NCBI GenBank assembly: GCA_000149265.1
Contig: CH003282.1
Coordinates: 220,446-284,445 of the forward strand
Direction of reading: 5' to 3'
From: Ciona savignyi
Taxonomy: Eukaryota; Chordata; Ascidiacea; Phlebobranchia; Cionidae
Length of the DNA stretch: 64,000 nucleotides
The position numbers were made by a program, and so were the translations under genes. This document shows positions 22,043 to 36,244 of this stretch, piece after piece; positions within the stretch are counted from its first letter, which is position 1, and every line of letters starts with the position of its first letter. The notes under the pieces were generated by a model. That model made no database searches and was not told where the DNA came from. It saw only the letters and a program-made list of their open reading frames with translations.

Positions 22043-25000
22043 CTGTAAAGCTGCTAAAAATTCAACGAAACTCTTTTTTACTAGAATTATACGGCCATCG
22101 CATAGTTCTAGTCAACTGTACGAAAAAGAAGTTTTCTCGTGTGATTCATCGCTATAACCGCGCATGCGTATCACCTCGGGCATTAAGTGTGTTCCCAAGC
22201 ACAAACAATGACAAATTCTCTTGTGACGCAATAAAGTGTTTGTACTTAGTTTCAGTGTAAGTTGTTACCTTATATGCTCCATTTTAAAGAATATATTTGA
22301 AATCGGACGCGTAGGCAAATCCGGTCGCATACCTCACTGACCCCATCTAGTGAATAAAACTGTAGAAATGCCTCTATCAAATACAACGCAACGGCCCTTG
22401 TGAGAGCACCCTTGTAATTTGCCGTTCACGGGAATAAAACATAATCAAATTAAATTTTAATACTAAAAAGCAATGTTGTCGTTATTTACATTTATTGTTT
22501 TTGTTACAGAAATTTTTTTTGCATCCGTTTCCAATTTGTGTTAACTTTGGTCGTAAACAGATTATTATTCCTCTATCTCTTTTTCATCATTAATTATTAT
22601 TTGAACTTGACTTAGCCGTTAAATTATCGAATTTTTAATATTCTGTTTAACTGCAATATCTTTGTAATAAAAGAAGTAATTTAAACTTTAAACTTTAAAG
22701 TAAATATATATCAACAAAACTATCATTGGCCACAAATACGTATTTGACAGACATTCTGGCTGCTCGGCTATCGTTATCGTTCATTTAAATTAATGGGCAG
22801 AAAGCTAAGAATGTCAAGTAACATAAGATACATGTTTATATGACCAATGGAAAAACGGCGCGTTATAATATAACAGGTTTTATCAGATTCCCATGCACCC
22901 ACTGTCAGGTTAAGTGGCAAACGGGATAAAAACTCTACTTGCCAAATACAGCATTCAATTTTGCCTTATAAACCTATTCACTATACCTTCCCAACATTTA
23001 CTACAAACATAAAGCCTCTTAATTTAATCCTTTACTGATAACTTTAGTTTTTTCTTATTCGTTAATATCTGTGAATATGTAGAATACATTACAATGATAT
23101 ACAATGTGTGCGTAGCGGAAATAGTCCGCTACAAAGCATTGTTCTCTAAGGTGCGTACAATGCAATAGCATAAAACCTATACACCTAGTATTAAGGTTCA
23201 TTAATTTATTACACGTTAAAAAAGGCCGATGGTCAGATTCAGGCAGGTTTTGGACTTGGTCCTCACCCGAACAAATTATCTGCGCTGAAATGTCTCTTGG
23301 TGCAGTTTCCCCGACAATCCTAGTGACGAGCCCATCATGAGTTCGAAACTTGAATCAATAAAAAAAATAAAAAAATACCCGGAGAATCCTACTATGGACC
23401 CGAGTTAATCAAACAATTATCTGGTCTGTTAGCTTATTTGTTAGCGTGACGGCGGCCTACAAGCCCCCTAAAGTGCCGTTTGTCTGAAATCAAAATTGGC
23501 TGGATAGCTGTGTCCTTACTGTGCAAGCTATACGAGGCGGGCATTGGCTTAAATTAATGGCTTACTTAGTTTTACTAATATTGACTAAACGTTTCAAGAA
23601 TATAGCGCATTATAATATCTTCAGCATCCCAATAATAAACGCGTGATCAGGCAATTGCCCTATGTTACCTCTCCGCGTATTTGTGTTGGCGAAAAATACC
23701 CTACCCTGTATTAAATACATACAATGTATTTGTTTTGCAATGGCCGTTGTTGTACCTTCTACACTCTACAGGGTAAATCTAAGTTCTTTATCTTATATGT
23801 AGAGTGTCGCTTAAGGTTGTGAACACATAGCGCTAAAAATACAGTCCGCATTTTGCGGAAGCAAAGCACACTTAAGATAGGTAGCTGTAATATCAATACT
23901 TTTTTAAATAATTAAGGCTGTAAGAGTTTGAATTGATTTGAATTGTGCTTTGAATAGGTTTGTTGATAGTTTTGGGAAAAAGAGAAAGTCGATATGATAG
24001 AATAATAAATTTAGTTTAAGTATAATCGTCAGATTCCTTTATGCAGTCGGGTGTTGTAATATATTAAATTAGCAGTGTAAGTTTGATAATGGTAATTTAG
24101 CTGCTCATTTAATACCACTGTATCGTAAGTTAAGTTCTCTGTCTATAGGGTTGCTTTATAAAGCAACAACAAAAAATGAATATCCTATCCTATCCTATCC
24201 TATGCACGTGTGAAAATCGAACTACACAACCTGCCGATGCAAGACCTCATTTCTTTTCCTACTAAAAATTCGGTGGCCATTAAAATGAACCAATCGTTCG
24301 ACTAGCGTCACTAGCACATGTGAAGGCAAGGTTGAAATGCGCGCATTGATTATAAGTTTTAACCAAACAATTCAAATCTACAGGTTTGAGCCAGCGTCCG
24401 AAAAGCTACTTTTGACACATTGTAGATTAAGTTGCAGAATACGTTTACCAACATGTGTACCAGTACCTTAATTATAGCTTAGATAGTTAGGCGGTGGTGT
24501 ATAACTATACAACAACAAAACACTTAAACTTGTTTGAAATACACGCCCACCAATAAAATCGGCCAATGTTTAAAGAGTCGCTCCAGACGTCCGTCGATTA
24601 ACTGTTGAAGTGCCTTTTTCGGCATTTTGCGATGCTTTAGGAAGTAAAATCGCATCATCAATCTTGTTTATTGGATATTAGTAGAAAAGAAACGTTTATG
24701 CCCATTTTACCGATCCTATATGAAAATTATATTTCCACCAAATCGACCATAGTCATAGATTCGTCCCAAACATTCTGTCTCGTCGCATTTGTTTTTATTA
24801 AAACGCTTTGATTGCTGAATTGAATAATTTACGAAGTCAAACTGAATATAAATTTTAAAAATTTTATGAGCTGTAAAAGTATTTAATATAGGAATACCAA
24901 ATTTTTTTTTTTTTTAATATGAATATGAAAAAAAACAATCGGGGTTTACCTTGTGTCGCATGGGCAATCGCTAGATTTCTCCGTGCATGACGCGGTTTTA

Positions 25001-26060
25001 CCTTAGCTATTAAGTATGTTAAATGTGATTAAAAGTTTGCTACTCTTTTAGCTTAAATATTAATATACTGAGAAGGTCAATTCTCGGCCAAGTCGCGAAC
25101 TTGCTGGGCTGAATATAGTATAATTAGTTTCACAATGTAAATTACTTGTTTTTAATCCATAAAGGGTTGTTTCCTGGTCGATCGGTTTAAACCTGACCAG
25201 CGGCAAGAAATAAGGATAGTTTAATTTAATTCTTATCTATTTGCTGACGTGTGACCTTCAATACGGGCTATGATGAAAAAAGGCGCAAATTCTTGATAGG
25301 CGTTCTCTGTCTCGGAAAAAGCACGGAGTGTTTCTTATCTGAATGCAACCAAATGAATCAGTTTTGAATGCATTTTTGTGTGTTTAGTATTTCAAGGTTG
25401 GTAAAGGGTAATGTTTGTCTTCACCAGTAAGAAATTGTATTAAAGTTATTTTAGCAAATGTTTAACTCGTGTTTGAAGTCGCTTAGTAAAAGTATGTTTT
25501 CTGAAGTCCGTTTCAACAGAAATAGAGGCACGTTAGTTGATTTTAGGTAACTTGGTATGGTTGGAATTTGTTGTTTTCAACTGAGATGTAAATGATATTG
25601 TTCGCAATATGTTGCAATGCTTCGGACTGTTTAACGTGGCCTGGTGTTAGAAATTACATGTATTATTTAATATGCTGCATCGTATTTAGAAATTACATGT
25701 AAGAATTAATGTGCAGTTTCTTATTCATTTGGTCGCTTCGGGTCCCTCTGCATGATTTCCATTGATGCTTAAAATTGCTCTGCAAAAGGAGTGTGATTTT
25801 GAGTGTCATAAACTTAGTACCCCTTGAGGTAAAGAAGTTGCGTTGAGTTAAAGAAAATTGATAACAGCGGTTTAATTTATAACACAATCTGAATTTATTT
25901 TGACAGTGCATTCATTAACGCAATTTAGTTTCTTCTATTATAGAAAAGAATTTTTGGTTACACTTCTACACATATTAATTTTCACTTTGTTTAGTTTAGG
26001 TGCTGATTCATTTTTTAAGGTTCGAAATTGTTATTGCTGGCAACGATTTTAATACCAGTA
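22043..26060. other. Non-coding, AT-rich spacer upstream of SLC23
   Basis: No supported exon was found on either strand. It contains fragments of family-1 SINEs (about 22370-22440 and 24010-24205), a relative of the second SINE family (23278-23375) and a TATCC simple-repeat tail (24179-24203). The segment just before 26091 may hold the 5' leader or promoter of SLC23. Confidence 0.5.
24179..24203 (+). repeat. (TATCC)n SINE tail
   Basis: About four and a half copies of TATCC follow an A-rich stretch (CAACAAAAAATGAA). This is the same 3' tail as in the family-1 SINE at 16046-16340, so it marks a decayed insertion. Confidence 0.6.
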
Positions 26061-26090
26061 TTTGCACAGCACTTGGCCACAGCAGGAACT

Positions 26091-29000
26091 ATGGATGAAA
26101 TAACAATGAAAGAGGGAGTTCATAATCTTTCCTTTGAGGATGTGAGTGCAATCATAATAAATACAATTTCGGGCCATTTATTATAAGATGGTACGTTTCG
26201 TTTTGATGACAATGTGTTACCGTTGACGAACAATTTTTTATCGAGTTAAGTTTGAAATTAACCAGATGCAGCCGACTTTGGCATGTTCGCTGTGGGTTAG
26301 AATCTTGCTAGCCCTTTTTTTTACTAGCGGACAATATTCATTACTGGGCAATATCATGCTATTACAGTGGTGCCACTATTTGGTCAGCGTGGGCATTTCA
26401 GTTCGTTTAGTATTTGTTTTGTACCTCCGCGAGTTTACGGGGCTGTGTTTGGTTCTGCTTAAAAGTTTGCAAATGGATACCAGGCGTGCTGTATGACATT
26501 TGTAATTTCTCTTGGATAGCCGATTTTATACAAATTTAATAATCTTGTTGGCTGGTTCATATAATAAAATGTTTTACCCCGCTTAAAAAATTGTCATTGC
26601 AAATGTGTATTATTTACAAAATAACCTTTTTAGGGCGAGACACCATCACCGCAACCCAGCAACGACCCAGTTGTATCGGATATGACGTCACATGGCGATG
26701 ACGGCACGGCAGACGCAACAAGTGGTTTGCTTTATTCGGTGGACGACACTCCTGCTTGGTACACTTGTATTGTTCTGGGATTGCAGGTACAGAATGGACA
26801 TTTAAATATATTCCTATGTGATGACAGGTTATAATCATAATAATTAAAACAGGGTATGCCCTTGGGCGGGCCACTGGGTCTATGTTAGTGGGTTAATTTC
26901 ATGCATTTATAGCAACATCTGCCAACAATCACTACAGCATGTGGTTTTAATATTAAAATATTTAGTCCAGTTGGCACGGTACGTGTTATGCACGTTTACC
27001 TTTGGTGATTGGATAAATGTCATCCTTTAGACAAACATATCGTAAGTTAATTCGTGTTGAAATATCGCGTAGGCGCAGTCGGGTTCCTAGCACTTTCAGC
27101 TTGTACATTTTTAACTTTTATAAATAGGGTCGGTGTCCAACTAGTAGCAGGGGGAATTCAATCTTTCACAGAGAAAATAATACGTTGCGTTTCGGTAAAA
27201 GAGTTTTCTAATACTAAACATTGAAGCTAAACGAATCGCCTCCAGTAATTTCACTTATATGCAGGATACTGTGATAGATTTACCGCATGGCATGAAGTAA
27301 AATACGCGGTTGATGAAATTTATCGGCCGAAATCGCCTGTTACTTTGCCCCCGAGCAAACATTACCCACTGGTACGCTGTAGTTTTCTATTGAACACCAT
27401 CACGCTGTAATTTTACCCAGGAAAGAATTAAGTGATAAACGAACCTGTTTCGCATTACATTTGCTACGCCTGAAATGACTTGGTAATTGGTAGAATTAGG
27501 TCGGTTTTGTGAGACGTTGTTTTAAAAATAACCCTTTGCTTTTTTAACTACTCCGCTGCAATTTGAAAGTAGCACTCGAGATAATATTGTACAAGTACAT
27601 GCTTGTCCATTCGGTTAGTTTTTTTAGTACTTCGTCGGGCGGTATGGCACTTAGCGGTGATTGCTAAAGCCAATTGTTAAATGGTCTGGTCAAAAACTGT
27701 TTCTATTTATATTGTACGGCAATGCGCAATATTAAAGAGATCACATTGCACTCATCGAAATATCTTCGGTAAGCTAACTGTAGGGGCAAGGCATTCTGAT
27801 GATCACCTTTGTTATTAAGCCCCCTATACGAGTTCCTACTGCCGAGGATAAAAGTTATATATTATCCACTCACAACGTGTCGCCTGAGAAATTGTCTGCT
27901 GCTAATGGGATACAGAAAAATTAAATGTAGATGCCGGTTATAGCCATATAGATATAATGCATCGTTCTACGAGACAGGGTTATAATTCAAGCCACATCAA
28001 CTAATGTCAGTTAAAGTTTGTTTAAAATATAATGTTCTACCCATTCATGTCTTACGTACCATGACACTGGCTGTGTGGTACATACAAATTGAATTGCTTA
28101 TCACCTTTAGGCACACTTCGATCTTTTACGCATTAGGTGATAATAATAAAACAGACCAAATGCGCATATTGTGAGTTTGATATAAATGTGGAGCCATTTT
28201 GCAAATATAAAACCATGTTGAAACACAATCCTTTGAATTTTAGCATTATCTCATTGCTATTGGGTCAATTGTGGGACTTCCTCTGATACTAGCTGGTCCC
28301 CTTTGTATAGCAAATGATGATGAGGGCGACGTGGCAAGAGCTTTACTTATCAGCAGCTTGTTCTTTGTCTCTGGTATCTGCACCATGCTGCAAACAACAT
28401 TTGGAATTAGGTACAACTTGTCGTTTGAAAAGTGAAACTTATTTATTGTGAGTCTCTTTCATATTTGTACGGGCATCACTTTACTACATTCTTTGTGCAA
28501 TATTATATTTTGTGCACGGTGACGAAGGAATGCCTTAATGTTTAGTCCAATTGGTTTAAAACTTTTAAAAGCTAACTGACATGTTAGCTGTTTGGTTGGA
28601 AAAAAGGCACGTCTTGCATGTGCCTTGCAATTAATGTGGCACTGCAATAAACCCTCATGATTGGAATATATTCAATAATTTCTATCCTAAGCTATTTATT
28701 TTTTAATAATGCAACCACTGTTAAATTGAGAATCACCATCATAAATATATTTCAACTATATTCATTGTTTTATTAAATAAAGTTCACCTCTTATCAGGTT
28801 GCCGATCATGCAAGGCGGCACGTTTAGCTTCCTCCCCCCAACATTCGCCATCCTCTCTCTTCCCCACAACAAATGTCCTGCTCCACTTCCCTCCGGCTTC
28901 AACAACGTATCATACACGCTGTATAATGACACGGACGGGAGCATTATCGACGGAACTGAAGTCTGGCAGCGGCGGATTAGAGAGGTAACGAGAATAAGGC

Positions 29001-32000
29001 ACTACAAACCCTGTGAATGGACAAATGTCAGTCGGTAATCTTTAGATAACCTCATGCCACAGTCTGGTTATACGGGGACTGTCGTGTATTGTATCGTGTA
29101 TATATATCCACTGGATACTGGCTTTGTATATTAAATGCCTGCCCAGGACGCAATCGCGCCGATTAATAAATGGTTCTTGTCCAACACATTAAGTGGGATT
29201 GAGATGCCCATATTTTAACATATATACCCAAGTGCACAAACGCTTAGCGTAATAAAACATCAGCAATTGTGCCTTTAAGATGTTACATTTACATTTCTGA
29301 ATATGCTCCCAACAGTTCGAAAACATGTTCGTGACAGGTACAAGGTGGCATAGCCGTCGCTTCGTGTCTGCAAATTTTGCTTGGCTTGACTGGTGCCATC
29401 GGATTTCTGCTTCGTTTTATTGGGCCTCTTACCATTGCTCCATCTGTTGCTTTAATTGGTCTTGATCTCTTTTCCGCCGCTTACGACAAAGCGTCTTCGC
29501 AATGGGGAATCGCCATGTTGTAAGTGTCACCATAAGCTCACTATACAATATTCGGACTACTAGTTACTGCCTGATAACCGCGATCCTTAAAAATAACGCG
29601 TTAGTACTTAATACACGTCATTCGGATTGCTGGACAGTTTTTATTCTGTTTAATATTTGTTGTTTCTGTAAGTTTTAACAAACCATTCAATTCAATCGAA
29701 TAATTGAATGTCCGTAAGTTTACTGGTAAATTTACTGGTAAAGAATTAAATCGGGAGCCCAATCAGTGTACGGATATTATACTTGTATAATTACTCAATC
29801 TAACCTAAATTTCACAGCACTGCTTTCGTCGTCGTTGTGTGCTCACAATACTTGAAGAACATCAAAGTACCAACTCCGACCTTTTCAAGGCGCAAAAAGT
29901 GCCATGTTTCTTGGACGCCAGTATTTAAAATGTTTCCTGTGAGTTTACTTTTTAATAACGGCGCCTGTTCTATGACTATGAAGCAACAGTACCAATACAA
30001 CCCGTAACACACTTGGTTTAATTTTTTATTCTTGCATTTTTATTTATAACTTATTGTTTTAATTCACGTAGGTGTATGTTTAATGAACTGTTGATTAACT
30101 GTCCAAAACTAACAAGTCAATCCTTTTGGTTTGTTGCTAGCGCAAATTATACGTCCGTGTGATAACTTAAACTCAGCAATTCTAGGGAGATTTAATAAAT
30201 CTTTAACAACCTTTTAAATTACCCAGGTGTTGTTTGCTCTTGTGTTGGCTTGGCTACTGTGCTTAATTCTTACTTCAACAAACGCTCTTCCCACCTCTCC
30301 AAGTCATCCAGCATACAGAGCGAGAACAGACACACGGACAAACGTGATACAGAATGCTCCATGGTAAGTGGGTAGAATACCCACTTTAAGTCTCCTAGTG
30401 TGGAAAACGACTGATGTTAGGATAGTATATTCATGTTTATCCCAGTGAATACAAAATTTACATACGGACAATCGTGAGATTACCTCGCGCCCACCATCGG
30501 GTTACCGGAGGTATATTGCATTGTGTTGTATGCATAGGCTATTTCTTTAATTTGGTAGAACCCATAAATCCACTGGGTTGGGGCAATGTTCACTGTGCCT
30601 TGCCTAAAGACACACCCGACTAGCAAACGATCCCTTTCAATACTACAACCCTTCGACTGAAAGGCGACGCAATAATCCACCAAGCTAATCGATTGAACAT
30701 TATTTCCATTAGGTAGAATGCTCTTGTTTATATCCGTGGACGTCACTTGGGTTATGTATGATGGTATACTAAACCTGTGTTGTTATCTATCGATCTGAAG
30801 TATTTTATGTCACGGACTTTACTTATGTTAAGAGGAATTAATTTTTTAAATCGCACTGTTCCGTCGTAAAGATGATTTTAACCGATTTATTGTTAAAATC
30901 TTATCTTGGCCAAGATGTTTTTCCATTTGTGTATATAAAAAGAATTTTAAACAGTTGAGCTGACATTAAAATAAGATTAATAATTTTCGGATTTAAAGTA
31001 AGGTAAAACTGGATAAGTAAACACTTTCAGGTTTCGGTTTCCATACCCTGGCCAGTGGGGTTTACCCACGGTTACAGTGGCCGGGGTTATAGGGATGATG
31101 GCCGGGGTTGTTTCTGGGTTTGTGGAGTCAATTGGGGATTACTACGCATGCGCCAGACTATCAGGGGCACCGAACCCACCCACACATGCTATTAACAGGT
31201 GACGTTTTTTACGAGCTTTGGTACAAGTTAAAAAGTTCTATAATTGTGTCCATGACCAGAGCACCTAACAGTTTCTGCCAACAGGACCGTTTTGATTTGC
31301 TGATAAAAACAGTTATATCGATTAATAACTTTGGACGGTGGCTATGGAGATATAGCATTCTTGTAAATTTTGCGTTATACAACAGCATGCTCGTGTTCTT
31401 ACCCGGCAAAAACGTTTCTAGCCAATTTAACCTTGCTGTAATTCATTATATACTCCATAATTAGCCTAGTGGCATAACCTTCCTACAGAGGTATTCTGAC
31501 TGAAGGATTTGGATGTATGCTGGCAGGTGTCATTGGGACAAGTACGGCTACAACCTCCTTCAGTGAGAACATCGGGGCAATCGGAATCACCAGGGTTGGA
31601 AGTCGTAGAGTACGTGGAAAGATTGACATTTTGATTTGTTTATATATATATATATTTTATATATATATATATATATACTTACATCTGCGCGATAGGAAAA
31701 CCTCTACTGTAATCTTCTTGATTTAGTTTTTAAAATTATAAATAGCTAAGTTGTATTAACAGCCATGGTTATAGTATATGTTACAAATCAACACTCTTTA
31801 ATTAATTATGTTACAAATCAACACTTTAGACGAAAATTGCGACTACACGGCAAATGCCAAATAACGATAAATACTGTCATATATATCATATAAATCCGCA
31901 GGTCCTCCAAGTGGCCGGATTCTTTTTCTTTGTTCTTGGGATGTTGAGCAAGTTCGGGAGCATCTTCGTCACGATCCCTGATCCGGTGATTGGAGGATTG

Positions 32001-34031
32001 TTCTGTGTGATGTTCGGGATGATAGCTGCGGTTGGTATCAGCAACTTGCAGTATGTTGACCTTAACTCATCAAGGTTAGTGGATGGGACTTTTAAATTCT
32101 TACTTTTTTTATGTAAAACTACAGGTAACCTGGTGTAACGACTGTACCGAACTCATTAAATTAGACATAATATGACGAGCATTTGAATCCAATAAGATAT
32201 TCAATGAAATAAAGATATTGTAGAGATCATTTTCCCCTAAAAATGTTTATCAGCAAATATATCGTATTACTGTATTTGTAAATACATCATTGGATGTTTT
32301 CAGCAACTTTCTTATTATTCATTTTGTTTCAGGAATTTATTCATAATTGGCTTCTCGCTATTTATGGGGCTGACTGTGCCAGAGTGGATGAAAGCGAACA
32401 AGGGGGTGATTCAAACGGGGGTTATCGAGATCGACCAAATAATCACTGTATTCCTTGAAACAGCGATGTTGGTGGGGGGACTGCTTGCGTTGTTTTTCGA
32501 CAACACCATTCCAGGTTAGCTATGGCAATTATGAACCCACTGGAGTGATGGTTCTACCAAATTGAAGTAATGTCTTAAATCATACACAACACACTGCAAT
32601 AGTTCTGATAATTCGACTGACGATTGCCCGTGTGTTAACGTCCCTTGCGTTTTCACATTCACGGGAATAAACATGGATATCCTATTCCATTTTAACCAAT
32701 ATTTTAGCCTAAATAAGACGAGTAACATTTGTGTCTTGATTCAGCACTGATTTAAAAATTGTTCTTATCAAAATTAAAGTAATTAAAAAATAAGCACTCT
32801 GCAACTGTACAAAAACAACATGTACACATAACAATATAAACAGTATTTGGAATAAGCATTACTGTACAAGCCTAAAAAGAGATTATTCAAAACTGGTATC
32901 CTAAAGTATTCAAGGTTCAAAGGGCATTGTTAGTCGATTCTTTTGTCATAGATAATTCCAAAATGCAATGTAAAATCGTGTACAATGTTGATACGGCAGA
33001 TGTTAAGCGTTATGGTCTCAATTTCTAACTTTCTTACCATACAGGCACTGATAGTGAACGGGGCATAGTGCGGTGGAGAAATGCTCAGAACGGGAAACAA
33101 ATTCTAGACGAAAACAAGTTACTTCAGCAAGAAGCAGCTTGCTATAAACTCCCTTTTCCAACTTCTTGTTGCAGGTTTGTTAACCGAGTATGTAAGGTTC
33201 ACACTATGTCTAAGGAAATTATTCTTTGGGAATATGTGAGTGGTAGATCGTTTGATCGTAAGCCGATGTTTGCTCGTTCGTAACTGGCCAGTTATTGTTA
33301 GGCGTTTGTGTCTTTGAGAATGACACTTCGTGGGCATTGCTTAAACTTAGTAGTTTTTCTTGGATTTTAAAAAGAGTGTAATGTGTTTATACCGAATAGA
33401 GCACACTATCCGTGTGAACGAGCTATCTGACCACAACAGTAATAAATACTCCAGCATGCGAGTTATCCGACTAAGGTACGAACGGGGCTTTTATTCACTT
33501 CTCTGTGCTGCTAGAATCATATTACTTGAATAATATGAGAATTCGAATGGCTACAGTCTGAGCTTGAAAAATCGTATTATTCTGTAGTAGTGCTGTTATT
33601 CGGCACAGTCTCTGGTATTATCCACTGGAGGGAATGTGTAAAGACTTCCGGGTTACTTTAGGATAATGGAATTCATACTCCCCTAAAACGTGGATTGCAC
33701 GCTGTGTAGGTACTCGTGGAAAGTGTCTGCCAGCATTCACCTAGTAGGAATACTAACCTCAGTGGATTAATTTCCACATTGCACGTAGGGTTTTGGTAAT
33801 AGACCACCAACTCGCGCTAAGCGCACAATTTTAACTATAACTATATACAGGTACTTTAGTAAGCATTTTCCACCAGTCTGTATAAAAATGACACACCCGC
33901 GAAATAGGAAATTAAAATTTTTATAACATTTTTATTTTAGGTTTGCAAAATACGTTCCATTTTTGCCGGAATACCAAGACAGATACAAAGACATCGAAGA
34001 CGAAGAAAAACAAGAAACAACTTCGTTCTGA
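26091..34031 (+). CDS. SLC23A: SLC23 (SVCT) ascorbate/nucleobase transporter, complete, 13 exons, 620 aa
   Basis: Plasma-membrane transporter of the nucleobase-ascorbate family; vertebrate SLC23A1/A2 carry vitamin C with sodium. Exons: 26091-26141, 26634-26786, 28244-28410, 28798-28984, 29338-29519, 29818-29938, 30227-30363, 31031-31198, 31489-31609, 31902-32074, 32333-32514, 33045-33174, 33941-34031; phases join throughout. Motifs: DTPAWY...GLQHYL at the first helix, the signature [21 protein letters not shown] in exon 8, [16 protein letters not shown] in exon 9, [15 protein letters not shown] in exon 10. Helix number and length fit the family (human 598-650 aa). The N-terminus is acidic and cytosolic; the C-terminus is charged and ends ETTSF. 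Substrate cannot be told from sequence: ascorbate is likely, but nucleobases are possible in invertebrates. SINEs sit in the introns. Confidence 0.95.
30425..30705 (-). repeat. Full-length family-1 SINE in an SLC23 intron
   Basis: Minus-strand copy: the head lies near 30700 and the tail near 30430 (TTCATGTTTATCCCAGTGAA on plus). Body blocks CCACTGGGTTGGGGCAATG and GACAATCGTGAGATTACCTC match the other copies. It lies in the intron between exons 7 and 8. Confidence 0.7.
31639..31678. repeat. (TA)n microsatellite in an SLC23 intron
   Basis: An almost pure TA dinucleotide run, interrupted by TTTT, begins 30 bases after the exon 9 donor. Confidence 0.85.
32522..32690 (+). repeat. 3' part of a family-1 SINE in an SLC23 intron
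   Basis: Starting 8 bases after the exon 11 donor, GAACCCACTGGAGTGATGG, CACACTGCAATAGTTC, TGACGATTGCCCGTGTG and CACGGGAATAAACATGGATA follow the family consensus. The tRNA head is missing. Confidence 0.7.
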
Positions 34032-34439
34032 ATCGCTGGGATTTGTTTTATCCAAATGATAATCCTCCGCATTTTACAGCAATACATTGTCCAAGATCGT
34101 TCGTTCGAGATTCCAAAGCCAACTTTTTGATCTATCATCTACACCGTTTGTTTACTTGTACGATATCACACCGCATTATATTCTTTAACTTTATTATCCT
34201 TTATTTACGACTTTTATATATACAGATTTTCGTAAAACTTACATTATCACATTTTATTTGATTTTTCATTGAAAGCGCTTGATTACATTGTTGAGGATGT
34301 AACAGGTCACGTGTTTCACCCTCTTCAGCGAATTTGCCGTTGTTTTGCTTGAAAAGTCTGTGCCCGGACGCTTCAGACTCCTGTAATACAATTTTCCCTA
34401 TTTCTTTATCAATATAGATAGAAAAACGTCGGAAAAGTG

Positions 34440-34670
34440 TAATACTGGTAATCGTTAAATTACCTTGTACTCATCAAGTTGCTGAGGTTGTATATAAATA
34501 AAACATTGGTATACTTTATCACTTCCAGATATTATTCCACTGGGTTTAGGGCGCTAAGCGCCTTGTACAAGGTCATAACCGACTAAGGGAGCGGCTTATG
34601 TGATTACTAATCCTTTCGGCTGGCGACAGCCTTCGCTCTAACTAACCCAATGAGCTCTACCCAAATATGC
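34440..34670 (-). repeat. Decayed family-1 SINE
   Basis: Minus-strand copy with recognisable CCACTGGGTTTAGGGCGC and TACAAGGTCATAACCGACTA blocks and a degraded tRNA head near 34640-34670. Confidence 0.55.
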
Positions 34671-35001
34671 AAATATGCAAAAAATGGGTTTGAAAGTAGG
34701 CCAGATAAAGAACGTCACTGCGTTTTCCTTTGGGAATTAACCCGAAAATCCACCATTGTCAAAGCAATAATATTCTTAAAACTTTAAAATGGCCTAAACC
34801 ACATTGAAAAATAATAAACGACGCAACCGAAGTAGACGAGAATAAGTACGACGAAAAAAATCACTCAATTGGTATCTATAAAATATGAAGAATACATGAC
34901 TGAGGCCAAAGTCTGCGGTTTTTCTGCAGGGGAATTCCTTAGATTAATAACTTTTTGTTTTATTTTCTAGCAATAATAGTGTCCAACCGAATCGCCTTAT
35001 A

Positions 35002-35100
35002 CAGGCATAGGCAACATACGGTCCGTGAAGGGATTTTGACCGGCCCGCAGCCTGTATCTAACCATATCTGACCCGCCTACTAAAGAAGTTGCCCACCCTG
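35002..35100 (-). mobile_element. Second copy of the short hAT-like element, internally deleted
   Basis: It begins CAGGCATAGGCAACATACGG and ends AGAAGTTGCCCACCCTG, the inverted counterpart of the 18346-18531 copy. It shares the internal CCGTGAAGGGATTTTGACCG block. It is 99 bp, so about half the interior is gone. No clear target duplication remains. Confidence 0.65.
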
Positions 35101-36218
35101 GTATAATATATAATAAATTTTGTCGGATGTTTGTCACCAAACTAAAGATGTAATAAATGGTAATTATTTAAAAAAATATCCCAAATGTGTTAGGTATATA
35201 TGTCATGTATGACAGTGGTGTTTTGCCTCTCCGAAATGGTCTAGGATTCATCAAATCGGACTAAAATTTTTACATGCGGTAATTAACATAAACTTGATGT
35301 GCCCAAACCCAAATTTAGTATTTTACCCGGAGGCATTACCGATACTCGTAAAATACAAACAACTTTCCGTTCAGCGTTTTATTTTCTCACGATTGTAGGG
35401 CCCAATATAAATAAAATATTGTATCGTGCTAAACAAATGACATCTACTAGGCCTATAACTTGAATATGCACGAACCGGAATTTTCGGTATATGTTTTATC
35501 ATAATGCGTTGGGCAAAACAACAACAGGAAAAAGTAAATAAGTAGCTATGTTAGGCCCCCAAATAATGGTGTGTTGTGTAATCTTATCGTTTTAGCTTTA
35601 AGTTTGAATTTTTGAGGGGTAGGGTCTTACTCTCCCTGCAGCCAAACATATAGAAAACAGTTTTTACCTGTAGCCTATTATACTGGCACAACTTTACAGT
35701 ATGAAACACAGATATAATCTCAACTAACTCTCCCCTTTCATACGTATGTGATTTATCTGTATTTTAAAAAGCATGACAGGAAATTGAACCGAAAGTAAGT
35801 GCAACATACAGAAACTTGTTACCACATAACGGACGAATGATACGGAAATTGACTATAGGCTACAGATGTTGTTGCAGAAACGGTTTTACTTTGCCGATAT
35901 TTGACATTTAAAAAATGTTTTTCACTTATTACGGACCGGAAGCCCATTTCAACCATATAGGGCGTTTATAATATCGCCAACACATTCTGTACTGCAGTGC
36001 AATTATATAGAAATTTTAAAGAAAATTATGTAGATATGCAAAAAGCCATAATTTTACTGCAGTTGGGAGTACTGTAATTTGCGGCATACGGCAGCGATGA
36101 AACGTCTTCAGTCTACGAACCGTTCCGTTTCCCTGGTAGACACTAAGCTAGGATAAGATATTCATGTCATGAGCTAGAAAACAATTCACAAAACTTTGAA
36201 GACTACAAAATATTTAAA

Positions 36219-36224
36219 TTTATT
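36219..36224 (-). terminator. Polyadenylation signal of NUP188
   Basis: The minus strand reads AATAAA 21 bases past the NUP188 stop codon (36245-36247), which implies a very short 3' UTR. Confidence 0.55.
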
Positions 36225-36244
36225 TGCGATTGTTATTGGATTTG

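Larger units (their letters stand above)
34032..36218. other. Spacer between the convergent SLC23 and NUP188 genes
   Basis: No exon recognised. It holds a decayed minus-strand family-1 SINE (about 34440-34670), a hAT-like element (35002-35100) and otherwise unique AT-rich sequence. No canonical AATAAA for SLC23 was seen close after its stop. Confidence 0.5.
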